DNA of 64,000 nucleotides from Parietaria judaica (Eukaryota; Streptophyta; Magnoliopsida; Rosales; Urticaceae): assembly GCA_954871525.1 (NCBI GenBank), contig OX940871.1:23100586-23164585 (forward strand), given 5' to 3'. Positions 24,301-38,173 of the stretch are shown here, piece by piece; positions within the stretch are counted from its first letter, which is position 1, and each line of letters opens with the position of its first letter. The position numbers were made by a program, and so were the translations under genes. The notes under the pieces are model-generated. The model worked only from the letters and a program-made list of their open reading frames with translations, had not been told where the DNA came from and searched no databases.

Positions 24301-27300
24301 TGTCAAACCTTTAAGAATATATAGTTACTGTTCTAATAGCCTTTTTCTTTTATTTTGTTTTCTAGGTTGCCCTTCAACAGAGAAACGCCACTGGTGAGAT
24401 ATTAAACCAATAATTGGTGTCTTTCAATAATATTCCAATTGTTAAACTGTTAATACTGTCAAAATTCGTTAAAGATAATCCACTCAATATGCAGTGGACA
24501 GACAAAAGTTTGTTTAAGGTCCAAAAGTTTAAAGTGCGGCACTTGTACACTCCTCCCCTTCCTCTTCAGCCAGCACTGAACTTAACGTTTTATGGAATTA
24601 TATGTTTTGTATGTGAGGCTATGCCTTTGGGTGACTTGTTACGTGCGCTTCATCTCACAAAAGTAGAACGCCTCAAGTCCTTAATACGCCATTTAAAAGC
24701 TTGGTTCAGGCTGTATATACTATTGTTCTATGGAGATAGTAGGCATCCTTTAATATTCTCTGCATGGTGTAATATTATTGTCCTGATTACTCCAAGAGAC
24801 TGAGCTATTACTTTTTCGTACTCAGGATGCTCAGGATATGAACAAGACATATGCTGCGATGTTTTCTCCGTTTTGGAATGAGATAATCAAAAGTTTGCGT
24901 GAAGAAGATTATATTAGTAACAGGTTAAAGTTCCTTAAATGACTTATCATTCCAATTTATTTTGATACTTCCTTGTCTGCTCTATACATCGGTTTAAGTA
25001 AAAGCTCTCACGATCTTTATTTATTTCAGGGAGATGGACTTATTGTCTTGTCCTAGCAACACAGGAAGCCTGAGATTAGTTCAGTGGCCTTTGTTTCTTC
25101 TTAGTAGTAAGGTGCAAAATATTGCTGTTGACTTTGAGATAATCAATTAAGTATCGGTGTTATTAAACCGTGACTTTTGCGTGTTCCATAGAACTGGTTG
25201 TATTATTAATCCTTGACTTTTGTGTGTTCCATAGATCTTGTTGGCTGTTGATTTAGCCTTGGATTGCAAAGACACACAGGCAGATCTTTGGAGTAGAGTT
25301 TGCAGGGATGAGTACATGGCTTATGCAGTTCAGGAATGCTATTACAGTATTGAAAAGCTGTTGTATTCACTTGTCGACGGTGAAGGGAGACTCTGGTATG
25401 GCATCCTTTTTATGCTTTGAGTTTCTCCTGGAATTTTAGTTATGCAATCTCGCACTAAAATTCAAAAGAACAGGATGTTGCGGATCTTGACTTCGTCTAT
25501 GTTTGGTTATGTCATGCATTTTTGTTTACATTGTAATCTATTTATCTTATTTTACTTGTGTAATTATATTTAAGTCTGGGTAGTTTATCTTCTATGGTTT
25601 GTGCCTGGCCAATTACGTTATGATTTTTTACTATCTAAAATGCCCCAAGCAATGAGAAAAGGAAGTATTATTTACAAATTAAGTTTAGTCTAAGTGTATT
25701 ACCAGTGAAAAACAGATATACCGGCTCTGGATCCGTGGCAAGATCCAGAACGCTGGGTCACGTAGCAGGAGTCTCATCAAATATTCCTTTTTTTCTTCGT
25801 CTGTTTGCAGGGTTGAACGAATCTATCGCGAAATCAATAACAGTATACTGGAGGGCTCACTTGTTATAACCTTACATCTTAAAAAGCTCCCATTGGTTTT
25901 ATCAAGATTTACAGCCTTAACCGGGCTCTTGGTAATGTTTTTCACCTTATCCATCGTTTGTGTATTATTTTTTTTAATTACGAATTAATACCTATTTTCT
26001 CTAATTATTGGATTTTTGGGTGGTATTCCTTTAAGTTAATCATTATTAATTAATCCTGACAAGCTGTTTTATGGATATAGGATTACGATATATAGTTTTA
26101 TATGACCACTTGATATTGCGAAATCTTATTGTGAATAATTACAACAAATTAATGTGTTCCAGTTACGGAATGAAGATCCTGGGCTTGCGAAAGGTGCTTC
26201 AAAAGCTTTGTTCGAGCTATATGAAGTAGTCACTCATGATCTACTGTCATCTGATTTAAGGTCTGTAACTTGATAACACACATTGGTCTTATTGGACCAG
26301 CTGCTTTCTTGAGAGAAGTTTTAATCTTTTTTTATACATGCTGCAGGGAGCAACTTGACACGTGGCAGATTTTGGCGAGAGCCAGAAATGAAAACCGCTT
26401 GTTTTCCCGAATTCAATGGCCAAAAGACCCAGAAATTGTAAGATCTTTGATAGAAATCAAATTTGTAATCTCAAGAAACGTTAACTATGATTGACTATAG
26501 AAAGAGTTACAAGTACTACTCTAAACTAAGCTGCTACTCCTCAAACAGATATGCAATTTCAACATGACCTAATTGATCCATTCTTCTAGCTTTAGATAGA
26601 CCTCATCCTAAAAACTCAAAAATCAAGGGTCTAAGCCTAGTTTCTCATTTCTCTTGCTGTATACTTTTAAAGATCGAAAAATATTTCAGTGACAAATAAT
26701 TTTAGTGAAATTTCATGTCTTGTAATTTATGTGACTAACTATGACCAGTATTCCCTCGTTCCTTTGTTATTTTGTCACAGAGAGAGCTAGTGAAGCGACT
26801 ACATCTTCTTCTGAGTATAAAGGATCCCGGGGCTAATATTCCGAAGAATCTTGAAGCAAGAAGAAGATTGGAGTTTTTCACAAATTCATTATTTATGGAC
26901 ATGCCTGCTGCCAAACCAGTTAGTGAAATGATACCTTTCTGGTACGCACGAAACGCTAGTCATAGAGCTGTGTATTTTTTTTGTCTCAAATATCGACCGT
27001 TGATAATTTCTCTGTTTTTTTTTTTGCTCGGGAAAAGTGTCTTCACCCCGTACTACAGTGAAACTGTACTTTATAGTTCGTCAGAGTTGCAAAAGGAAAA
27101 TGAAGATGGGATATCCATTCTGTTCTATCTTCAGAAAATCTTTCCAGGTATCTTGCTCCTTTTCATTCGTGGCATTGGAGATTCTTTTTGCCTTGCGGTG
27201 TAGAATGTCAAAGTTTGATTTCCTCGTCTTCACTTAGGGTTTGTGGGTCTTTTCTGCTATTCTGTGAATAATTTCCATTTATCTCACTCAAGGGCTTATT

Positions 27301-30300
27301 ATATTGCTACCATTATATACCTTAATCTATTTGTACCCAAGTCCTAATCAGAATTTAACCCAAAAAACTTTATAACCATAACTCAATGATAACGCCTGAA
27401 ATCTTAATCTCGTTATGGGACCAATGACAAAATCAAACATGCACACACACAAAGAACACTAGAGGCACGGAAGCCTATAGCTCAATCCCATTTTAATCTG
27501 AGAGATTAAACTAATTAGGAATTTGGTAATTTTCATTAATGAAGAAGAGACCCGTCTATAGTTAGGTCTTTAATTACAATTCAATTAAATAGCTGAAGTA
27601 AAGTTAATTACCCAAAATAAATCTTCCTAATAAAGCATAAATGATGAAAGCAATTTAATTCCTCTTAGCCATTTGACTAAGGCTGACAGACTTCTCTTTG
27701 GATATGCCGCTGATGTTTTGGCCATCAGCTGGCCGAGTGATGACTTGGCTCTGATCCAGTTCATGGATCCGGATCTGTGATACGGTTACGGTGGTTGTAA
27801 ACCCGAGTTACCCAATTATATTGTGGATGTGTAATAGTAAATTACCCTGCCTCTTTTCCTGTCCTCCCCATCCTCACATAAGTCTGATGTCTTAGTATAG
27901 ATCTAACAGCTCTTTAGTATATTTGCTTTTTGTACATAATCGGAAAGATGATTATCATGCTGTCATGGGCTTTTTCTGTTTTGTTATGCTGTCTTCATGT
28001 GGTTAGAAAAGCTTAATCATTTTTTTTTCTTTTCAAGATGAATGGAGTAATTTTTTGGAACGGATTGGTCGGTCGGAAACAACTGATGAGGAAGAGCTAC
28101 AGAAAAATTCAAGCGATGCTTTGGAGCTCCGATTCTGGGTGTCATATCGGGGACAGACTCTGGCTAGGACTGGTTGGTCTTTTTGACTAATTACTTCTGA
28201 TATCAGTAATTAATAATTTAGATTATGTCCTAAAAAAAACAAAAAAAATAGAGTATGTCTTTTACAAAGCAGCCGCTAATTACAATAATAATAATAAATT
28301 CTTAATCTATCGATTTAGCTATATTTGAAACAGTAACTAATCCCATGTCATTTGTACTTACAAAATACTCCCCGTCTTTCTTAATTTCTACACTACACTT
28401 TGTTCTCTCTTTCGATACTAATCTTAAATAAACGATACTAATCCTAAATTCCGGGGCTGTATCATTTTATTTCTCATACATAGTAGAATCAGTGCTAGAC
28501 TTTATCCATATATGACTTTTTTTGTTTGTTTGTTTGCTTTCCTTGCAATTGCAGTGCGTGGTATGATGTATTATAGAAGGGCTTTAATGCTACAAAGCTT
28601 CATGGAAAGGAGATCTCTCGGGGGTATCTTCTATATAACACCACACACTTACTTTCATATCTTAAATGTAGAGGTGAAACTGGGACTTCCGGATTTTTTG
28701 GTTTGGTTCCTGGTTTCTCAGGATTTCCAAAATTTGTCCACGTCCTTTTTTTTTTTTGCTGTTCTGAGAATCCAGTTTTCCAGTAACTGGTCCCAGGACC
28801 ACTTAAATCCTGTATTTTTCCAGTATCCAGTACCAGGACTGGTAACAATGCTTTGCGTTTCTGCTAAATGAGACCAGAACTGGTAAAAAAACCAGTTCAC
28901 TACTGGTTTTAAATTTTAATAATAAATAAAACTGGGATCAAGTTTTTCCTTGTCCGGGTTTTAAGCTTCAGAATACTGGTTTTAGACCGGGAACCTGGAT
29001 TCAGACTTTTCTCCGGTATAATTGCTTCAGTCCCACATAAATGAGGTTGTGACATATTTCTATTCTTTTCCGACATGGTTAGTTGATGATTATTCCCAAG
29101 GCAGCATCCCTACAAGCCAAGGCTTCGAGTTGTCCCGTGAATCTCGGGCGCAAGCAGATTTGAAGTTTACATATGTCGTGTCATGCCAAATTTATGGACA
29201 ACAGAAGCAGAAAAAGGCACCCGAGGCTGCTGATATATCTCTTTTGCTTCAAAGGTAATCTTCCCTTTAAAAAATATAAAATAAAGGGTCAAAGTTCGAG
29301 AAATAAATCATTGAAAGAGATGAATCAGGGGAAAGATAAGCAAGTGATATAGTTCGGATTGTTTAGAATTGTGGGCTTGCAGTTACATAACAAGTGAATT
29401 TGTATGAGTTTGATATAAGGCCTCATTGGGATTGAACTTGCATAAGTTCAAGTAAATCATAAAACTAGCCTGTAATTGGTAATAGAAATAATTACCATTT
29501 AGCATCTGGAATACTCGCAACAAGTTTCTCTACAACGACACATCTTGGACTCTGAATGGGTTGATAGATAGTATCAACCATTGTATTGCCCTTTGGTTGT
29601 TTTCATCGTGTAATGAGTTTTCTATGTACCCTCTCGCGGACCTTTCGAGAGATTGGGCTGGTTCTCTCTAAGGAGCTTCCTTTTTTCTATCTTTCTATGG
29701 TAGAGTTTGGTTTATATAGCCGAACCACTTTTTGGATCGGCTGATCGTAAATCAATCTCTAGCCTTGCATTGTAATTTTATTTTTATTAATATAATTGAT
29801 GTTTCTTAAAAAAAAAAAAAAATTACCATTTACTACTAGCTATTTTAAAAACTCGAGTAAAGTTTTGGAATAAAAAATTGAAAACTGCTTTTATCACAAT
29901 TTCATTTTATATCCATTTGGTAATTTGCATTTGTTGTTCCTTATCAACTATTTAATCATCAACTATCATTTCCACACATTATTTTGATTATGGTAATAAG
30001 TTATATAAGAAACTGGAACGTGCATCAGGCTTTCCCTTAATCTACTGGCAGTTTTACTTCTTGCCTTATTATTTTGTTGAATTTTGTAAATGGAGACATT
30101 TCCTGTTTTATTAAATTATTTCCTTTCCCGCTCTTTAATAAACGATTTTATTCATAAATAGAAGGAAATATTTCATTTCTCACACTTGTTTTGGTCATTA
30201 GGAACGAGGCCCTTAGAGTTGCTTTCATACACGTGGAGGAGAATACCGCAGATGATGGAAAGATTACAAAAGAATTTTATTCCAAGCTTGTTAAAGCTGA

Positions 30301-33300
30301 CATACATGGAAAAGATCAGGTACATAATGGTTTTTTGCTCTCCTTTTATTCTGGTTTAGATGTTTGATAGTGAATAATCTCAAGATAGGATAAAGTGTGT
30401 ATATAAGATTTTTTCCCGGCACTTGCTTTACGGTTTTATGAATCCTCTAATCTGTGGTCTTTATCTTCTTTCGTGTCTTGATGCAGGAAATATATACAGT
30501 TAAACTTCCTGGTGATCCAAAGCTTGGTGAAGGGAAACCTGAAAACCAAAACCATGCGATAATCTTCACTCGTGGCGAGGCAGTTCAAACTATTGACATG
30601 AATCAGGTGTGAATTAGCTCCAACTGCTTCTGACTTGTGAGATCTGTATTTAACAGATGATCCAATAATTGTTCCCTTAATTATATTTTTAGGACAACTA
30701 CCTTGAAGAGGCAATGAAAATGAGAAATCTTCTCGAGGAGTTCCATACTAAACACGGCCTTCGGCCTCCTACTATTCTTGGTGTTAGAGAGCACGTCTTT
30801 ACAGGAAGGTTTGGCTGGCTTCCACTCTAAAGTCAAAATAAATGTTGTTATTTGCAGATTGGTTTATATGAGTAGTCCTTTTTTTTCTATCTTCTTAATG
30901 CTGAGTTTGGTCTATATAGCCGGGCCGATTTACGGACTGGTTGATCGTAAACCATTTTCTGACCTTGCAGTGGAAGTTTATATTTAATCATATAATCGAC
31001 GTTCTTTTTTTTCTTTTTCATATTGGCTTATTTTTGTTGTTTCATATAATCTTGCTGAGCTACTTTGCTGTATGTGTTCCTTGCAGTGTCTCGTCTTTAG
31101 CGTGGTTTATGTCAAATCAAGAAACTAGCTTTGTGACGTTGGGCCAGCGTGTGCTAGCAAATCCTCTCAAGTGAGTTTAATGAAAATATTCGACAATAAA
31201 ATATAGATATTATTTTATTTTAATCACAAATTTGGTGTTAATCTTATGGTGTGATGTTTTGAACGATACTGATTACTGTCTTTTCATAATCTTTGGATGC
31301 TATTAACCATTTTTATATGATGTATTTCCGTAAATTAGAATATGAATAACCCTATAATCAGGGGGATTATTTTAAATTTTATCTCGGTAAATTATCTCTT
31401 AAGTATATATACATGTGCCTTATATCCATATTTTCAATATAATCGATCACAAGAGAATTAATATTCGCTCAAAGAAACTCTAAGCTAGGCGCCTGCTATA
31501 TGATTAGAAACCCTAATCATCCATTAAGCTTAAAATTACATTATTACCCCTAATTAGTGAAAGAAAACAAAGAGCATACACAAGTCTCTTGATTACTGGT
31601 CTGGTCCCTCCACGCCTATTATTAGCTGAACTCGAGTTTTTCTTCTCCTAAAAATTAACTTGTAGGGTCCGGATGCACTATGGTCACCCAGATGTGTTCG
31701 ATCGAATATTCCACATAACTCGAGGTGGCATTAGCAAGGCATCACGTGTTATTAACATCAGTGAAGATATTTATGCAGGTGAGCTTGGAATGACTATAAC
31801 TGTTACTTATTTTACCATTTTGTTATGGAAATTATTAATTGTATCGAGATACAATTGAATTTTTTTTCCTTCATTACAAAACATGCCTTAATGAATTCAA
31901 ATTGTGCAGGGTTTAACTCAACATTGAGGCAAGGCAACATTACACACCATGAATACATTCAGGTCTATAGATAGATCACTTGGATTGTTGATTTATTTCA
32001 GTGTTTTAATTAACTTAAAAATGCATTTCATTAGTTTCAGATACCTTGTTTATAGGCAAATATTTATGATTCCGAATTCAATTGTTCTTAAATCTTGGTA
32101 TGTCGATTACTCTAGAACTAATGAGAATGCTATAGAATATCTAGAATGAATGAGAATATTCTAGAAGTTCTCGAATTTATGTGAACTCTCTAGAATCTTC
32201 AAATTAAAAGAAAATCAAATCCTATTTAATTCTAGTAAATAAATTATTTTAAATTAATCCTAGGATTTTCCTACAGATTCCTGTCACAATTTAGTGAGTA
32301 GCTTGCTTTTTTATGTAGGTTGGAAAAGGACGGGATGTCGGGCTGAACCAGATTGCCTTATTTGAAGGAAAAGTTGCGGGTGGAAATGGAGAACAAGTTC
32401 TTAGTAGGGATATTTATAGACTAGGACAACTTTTTGACTTCTTTAGAATGCTCTCTTTCTTCTTCACAACTGTCGGTTTCTATGTTTGCACTATGGTATG
32501 GTCCTTTAATCCTCTTTTTTATTTTCTCGAGTTCATGTATTAGTTCCCATCTATTCATTAATCGCCAATAATTTTATTTTGCACTTGTTGCAGATGACAG
32601 TCATCACCGTGTACATATTCTTATACGGACGGGCTTATCTGGTAATTTAAATCCGGATTCTGTTTCTGCTACCTAACGGCCTCTATAGCTTAGTACTTAT
32701 GGTTGAAAGAATGTCAAATAAGGTTACATATATAACAAAATAAATATCTCAACTACTTTGGGGACTTGGTAGAAATTTAACATTGTTAAACCGGTTTTGG
32801 CCAAAATGTGTTGCTTCATTCGTTTGGAGGCGACATAGTTCATTACACTTTACAAGTCACAACCTTAACACCTTAGCCAACATTAAATGCACTATGAATA
32901 GAAAGGCTAATACAACTAAATTCTGTTATAAACATAGATAAATCTATAACACACACCCACACACACTTTTGCTCAAATATGGTATTAGACGGTTACTTAT
33001 GTAACTATGCGTTCAGGCTTTCTCCGGACTCGATGAAGCGATCGCAACGAAAGCAAAGAGGATGGGTAACACAGCACTGGATGCTGCTTTAAATGCACAG
33101 TTCTTGGTCCAGATTGGAGTGTTCACTGCAGTCCCCATGATCATGGGTTTTATCCTTGAACTGGGTCTACTCAAGGTAATTTATCCAAGTTTCATAAGGA
33201 CGTAACATTATTCATATTTAATCACATTTTATTAGTGTTATTGTTTAGTCTTGGAATTTAAATTTTGTTATTTTAATTATTTACTTTTGATATGTTCAAC

Positions 33301-36300
33301 TGTATGTCTAGGATTATATTCTTATACTGCTTGTTCAACTTATGTTAGTGTCATGTTCAGTTCCTCTTTAGGTTTTATGTAAACACAATATTGATAAAGG
33401 GATTCACCCATTTTAAACCCGTGACAAGCGTTGTTTCTTTGTATTTTATCCTTGCATAGCCTTGCATTGTATTTTATCTTTTTTCAATATAAGCGTTGTT
33501 TCTTTAAAAAAAAAAAAAAAAAAAAAAAAACGCGTGACAAGATATAGAATTTGGAAGTCGGGACCATATAATTTCCCTACAGTTACAGTGAGCATATCAT
33601 AGTTACTTATTGTGGTTTTGTTTTAATATGTTTTGCAGGCAATTTTCAGCTTTATTACGATGCAGCTTCAGCTATGTTCAGTCTTCTTCACTTTCTCGTT
33701 AGGAACTAGAACTCACTATTTTGGGCGCACCATTCTCCACGGTGGTGCAAAGGTGGGCACTTATTTTATATACATTCCATTTTTCGTGCTTTTGAAGCTC
33801 AATCTATTTTAGTACATTTTGAATTTTATCTACTCCGATTTTGCACTTTTTAACCTCACCTATACTACACTTTGAATGCTATCTAGTCTAATCTCGTGCT
33901 CTTAAGCTCAACTACATTTCAAGTTTTATCTATCTAGGCTTTGTGTTTATCAAGCTAAAATTGATAACTCTAGATTTTGAATCTTATTTTCACGTCATTT
34001 CATGGTTACCAAGCTCAATTTAATAACACTAAATTGAATATATTTGCAGTATCGGGCAACTGGTAGAGGTTTTGTCGTACGCCACATCAAGTTTGCCGAT
34101 AACTACAGGCTCTACTCCAGAAGTCATTTTGTCAAGGCGTACGTTATAATTGTTTGTGTATACGTTTGACCTACATTATTATGTCATCATTTGTATTTTC
34201 TTGCATTAGAGGTTTTCATGTCTAGGGTTAATAAGGGGTGTCTATGGCTATATAAGTTGGTCACAGTTAGGGTTAGCATCATATTTGATCATTGTAAAAT
34301 TCCGATTATAATTTAACATGCTTGGGAGATTTTTCCAGTCTCACTCTTGCACTAGAGTTTATTTCCCCCTTTTTTTCTTTTCTTTTCAACTTGTGTAGTA
34401 AAAAAGAAATTTCTCACTTCTCACAGGCTTGAAGTAGCGCTGCTCCTCATAGTCTACATTTCATACGGATATACGAGCGGAGGCGCTGTATCGTTTATTT
34501 TGCTGACCGTGAGTAGTTGGTTTTTGGTCATCTCCTGGCTCTTTGCGCCATATATCTTCAATCCTTCTGGTTTTGAGTGGCAAAAGTAAGTATCGTCACA
34601 AAACCATCCCCGTCTCGTTGCTAATTGTTTTGTTAACGTAACTTCTGACTTAAAACCCCTAATTGGACAGAACTGTAGAGGATTTTGATGACTGGACAAG
34701 CTGGCTACTCTATAAAGGTGGTGTAGGAGTAAAGGGAGATGATAGCTGGGAATCTTGGTGGGAGGAGGAGCAGGTAATCTTTTCTCTTTCGAAGATTAGT
34801 GGCCTAATTGTTTCTCAAGTTATTTTTTTTTTCTTCAGAATATCCGGACTTTAATTTGGCATTAGATTTTGTGTGATTATAGAATCAATTAGTTCGTAAA
34901 TTAGCCTTAGTCATTCAATTGAATGACTAAACTTTGTGAATAATTATTGGCTACCTTTCTAAATGGGCGGAACTGGGCCCGACCAACTTAAACCCTAAAC
35001 GTAATCAAATAATTAAAATGACATCATTAAAAAATCTAAATGATTATTAAATGACGAACTCAAATTAAATACCCCAAATAGCATAAGTAACACTACTTAT
35101 TTCTATATATTATGTGCTCTTTTTGGCTTTATGCTAGATTTATCCTCACCTCGAGTGGGTATCGTGGTAACTTTTCGATGAATATGTAGATGCTTTATCG
35201 ATTTTCTTACTTGATTTCATTTTCTTGTTTCAGCTTCACATTCAAACATTCCGAGGCTGTATATTGGAAACAATATTGAGTCTGAGGTTCTTCATGTTCC
35301 AATACGGCATTGTATACAAGCTTCACCTTACCGGAAAGGAGAGATCGCTAGCGGTATACTATTTGTCATATTCTTCTAATGGATCCAATGAGAATCTTCT
35401 TCATTTATGACAATTACTTCCTGTTGTGTAGATCTATGGATTTTCTTGGGTTGCTCTGGTCGCCATCGTTTTGGTGTTCAAGGTTAGTATAACTGTCATT
35501 ATCAGCTGAACATGTCGTATCGTCGCAATTTTCCCCTCAACTATCTTTTGGTAGCATTTTCCTCTCTGAACTTGTTAATTGCACCAATTTCTCCTCTAAA
35601 TCGTTAGTAAAATCACGGTTGTTTTCTTTCTAATATTTAATGCTACGCGCAATGTACATACTAGTGAGTGGTGACAGTATCATCATATATATAATACTTG
35701 GCATAAAATTTGACAAAAACCTCTGTTAGCGATTAGCAGAGTTCAGGAAGGCTTCAGTCTTCACTATATTTTATGCTTCAGTATCATTCTGAATCTCTCT
35801 ACTGATAATCATATGCTCGATTAATACGTGACTCGATTTTTAAAAATTCGACATTGCAGGTCTTTACGTACAGTCCTAAAAAATCACAGAGCTTCCAGTT
35901 AGTGATACGATTCACGCAAGGCGTCACGTCTTTAACTCTTATCGCTGCAATGACCCTAGTTGTCGTTTTCACCAGTCTTTCGGTTGCCGATCTTTTCGCC
36001 AGCATCCTCGCCTTCATTCCCACTGGCTGGGCCATGATTTCTGTAAGCTACATTGCTTTTAAGATAGGATACTAATTCTCATTAAATTGAATAATTAAAA
36101 TTACAACTTAAATAAGACTTAGAAAATAGAATAATTAGTAATAGGAACCAAACAGACCCAAACACAAAGTAGTAGGCTAACGAGAATTCCTCGCAACGTT
36201 AAATTCCTGAACACTCTTTTTGATTAACAAATGTCACAAAAACGCCCTTCCTCCAAAAGCAAGGTGAACACTCTCCACAATGAATGGAAAACCCAACTTT

Positions 36301-36939
36301 TCCAAAACATAATGTGTTGGCCACCTTTAACCTTATATGCAGTTTTAATCAGAGCCCAGAACCAGATTTCCGGGTTTTCAAAAAAAAAAAAAAAACTGAT
36401 CCGGTTTTTATGTGTGGAAAAAAACCGGATTTCCTTGCTTATCCTATAAGTGTCATTATGAAGGAAGAAAAAAACCCGGATTTCCTTGCTTCCCCTATAA
36501 CTGTCAAAGGGTAATCTAACCGACTCTTACAACCAAGAAAATAAAAAAAATACGTAAATCTAATTATCTAATCATATTTAAAGTAATGAGAGATGGGACG
36601 GAGGTGATAATATTCCGCAATCACGACTTTTAGTTTTTTCTTTTTCTACTTTTGTTTCCGAGCACAACTCTTTTACTTTTTGTTGTTGCGGTTACAAATT
36701 AGCTGGCTATCACTTGGAAGAAGATCGTGAGGACCCTCGGATTATGGGACTCGGTCCGTGAGTTTGCACGAATGTATGATGCTGGAATGGGAATGCTAAT
36801 CTTCGCGCCAATAGCATTCTTGTCGTGGTTCCCGTTCATCTCTACCTTCCAATCCCGCCTTCTCTTCAACCAAGCATTCAGCCGTGGCTTGGAGATCTCC
36901 CTCATCCTTGCTGGTAACAAAGCAAACGTCGATGTCTAG
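15390..36939 (+). CDS. CALS10: callose synthase 10 (glucan synthase-like 8), complete, 51 exons
   Basis: A plasma-membrane 1,3-beta-glucan synthase that uses UDP-glucose to make callose at cell plates and plasmodesmata. Exons run from 15390-15597 to 36703-36939. Their summed length is 5718 nt, giving 1905 aa (Arabidopsis CalS10, 1904 by recall) with no stop or frame break. The N-terminus ([20 protein letters not shown], then [17 protein letters not shown]) fits CalS10 rather than CalS9. Later landmarks are [19 protein letters not shown] (about residues 350-370), a first membrane cluster (exons 13-21), [19 protein letters not shown], the glucan synthase domain with [19 protein letters not shown], the RxTG motif in [10 protein letters not shown] (about 1594), and the last membrane cluster. 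It ends [21 protein letters not shown]. Other exons include 20092-20168, 26781-26941, 32319-32495 and 34427-34585. Intron 18 (after 22586) has a GC donor; the other donors I read are GT. Several introns hold transposon remnants. Confidence 0.96.
19746..19840. repeat. inverted repeat in CALS10 intron 10
   Basis: TGCTGACAATTTCTATCAGT (continuing to 19773) is complementary to 19814-19840, with one mismatch and one indel over about 27 bp and a loop of about 40 bases. In the transcript it could fold as a hairpin. The neighbouring sequence (19670-19740) has GCCTCA/TGAGGC motifs, suggesting a decayed MITE. Confidence 0.7.
28671..29030 (+). mobile_element. possible decayed element in CALS10 intron 33
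   Basis: Begins GTAGAGGTGAAACTGGGACT and is rich in ACTGGT/ACCAGT and CCGG motifs in both orientations. The opening resembles the inward-read end of a similar stretch near 55340 (AGGGGTGAAACCGGGA). No duplication or clear right terminus was found, so boundaries are approximate. Confidence 0.4.
29501..29820 (+). mobile_element. 5'-truncated LINE insertion in CALS10 intron 34
   Basis: Ends in a poly(A) run just before 29821. Flanked by a perfect 12-bp duplication AATTACCATTTA (29489-29500 and 29821-29832), as expected for target-primed retroposition. The body encodes a short peptide resembling a LINE ORF2 end ([19 protein letters not shown]), then a 3' UTR ending TATAATTGATGTTTCTT. Same orientation as the host gene. 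Confidence 0.85.
30863..31020 (+). mobile_element. older copy of the same LINE 3' end, CALS10 intron 37
   Basis: Shares GAGTTTGGTCTATATAGCCG, CTGGTTGATCGTAAACCA, CCTTGCA and ATAATCGACGTTC with 29690-29808, at clear divergence. No poly(A) or duplication remains. Confidence 0.7.
33429..33532 (+). mobile_element. very short 5'-truncated LINE tail in CALS10 intron 43
   Basis: About 100 bp: CTTGCATAGCCTTGCATTGT, then TTTTTTCAATATAAG, GTTGTTTCTTT and a poly(A) of about 26. Flanked by the 9-bp duplication CGTGACAAG (33420-33428 and 33533-33541). The tail resembles the LINE 3' end at 29770-29820. Confidence 0.8.
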
Positions 36940-38173
36940 ATCAGATAAATATGTATTAGTGTGTACATTGTAGTACAGTTCGCCGCTAATTTTGTCGTTC
37001 ATATCCCGACTTCGAGTGTTTGGCATTCTTAGAGCTGTACATTATGTTTATCGACTTATTTTATTTTGCGTTTTCGATGTTTAGAGCGATTTTTTGTGAC
37101 ATGAGAGATGGTTAACTTGTAATTCCTTGACTACCGAGGAGTTGACATTCTTATACTTAGTTGTATATTTTATTTGGCAAATTATGGGTAACTTTTGTAT
37201 TGAAATACATTGCTCGATTACGCCTTTCGATGTTTGGATTGATTTAAAAACTGATTTTACTGTTAACAAATACTCTGTTCGCTTTTGCTTAAAAATACGG
37301 AAAACTCCGTCCGGTATCAATGACGAGACGGGACGAGATATATTGGGTCCGGTTATCGTTTTTGTTGTTGGAATAGCCTGATAGTTGAACAAATGCACTC
37401 AATACATACGACGCGTTATGATAATGATAGTTTTACTCGATAATTACACCCAAAATGAAACCAATGGCTTTACTTTGATCATTGTAGATATTGAATAAAG
37501 TAAATGTCACAAAATATCTCATCAATTTGGTTAGGGAATTATTTTTACTTGGGTAATTTGTGGTAATAGTGACCAAGGTTTTTAGTTACTCTTAGGCATG
37601 ATACCAATTTGAAAAAATGGCAAAATTGACTAATCACCAGATTTCCGAAATTCCATCTAATTAAGTGGGTGTCCATTAGTCTACCAATGACGTGGCACCG
37701 TCGTCTACCATACGGACACGCAATGTCATTTTTTTTCACTCTTTCAGTTTCGGGTTCAAGTCGAGCCATCAAACTGGATCAATCAATAACGAGTGATCCT
37801 AATGTGATTGGATTCGGCGGGGGATGCGGAAAATAGTATAAGATTCATTATACGTATAGCGTATTTGACTCTTCTTGGCATCAATATATTTGGTTATGTA
37901 GCTTGAGATGATTCAGTTAAGGTAGGAGTGAAATTCAAAACTCCTCTTATAAAAATAAAAATAAAAATAAAAATAATGACGAGAGAAGCTACTATGCATT
38001 TTCAAGAAATAAAGGCGTTTGCCTTTCCGTGACTTTTGTTTTAATTACTTTATTGATTTATATTTTTTAGTCTATTTTTGGTTAGAACTTAGAAAGACAC
38101 ATGTGATGGATCGTTAAAGGAAAAACAGCCCAAACCTCCCTTTGTCTAAGGGCTTGGTTTCAATATATTTAAT
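36940..38173. other. CALS10 3' UTR and spacer
   Basis: The first few hundred bases should be the CALS10 3' UTR. Beyond it I see AT-rich spacer with an (ATAAAA)n-type run at about 37950-37976. No gene was recognised; open frames here (for example 37081-37398) show no known domain. Confidence 0.45.
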
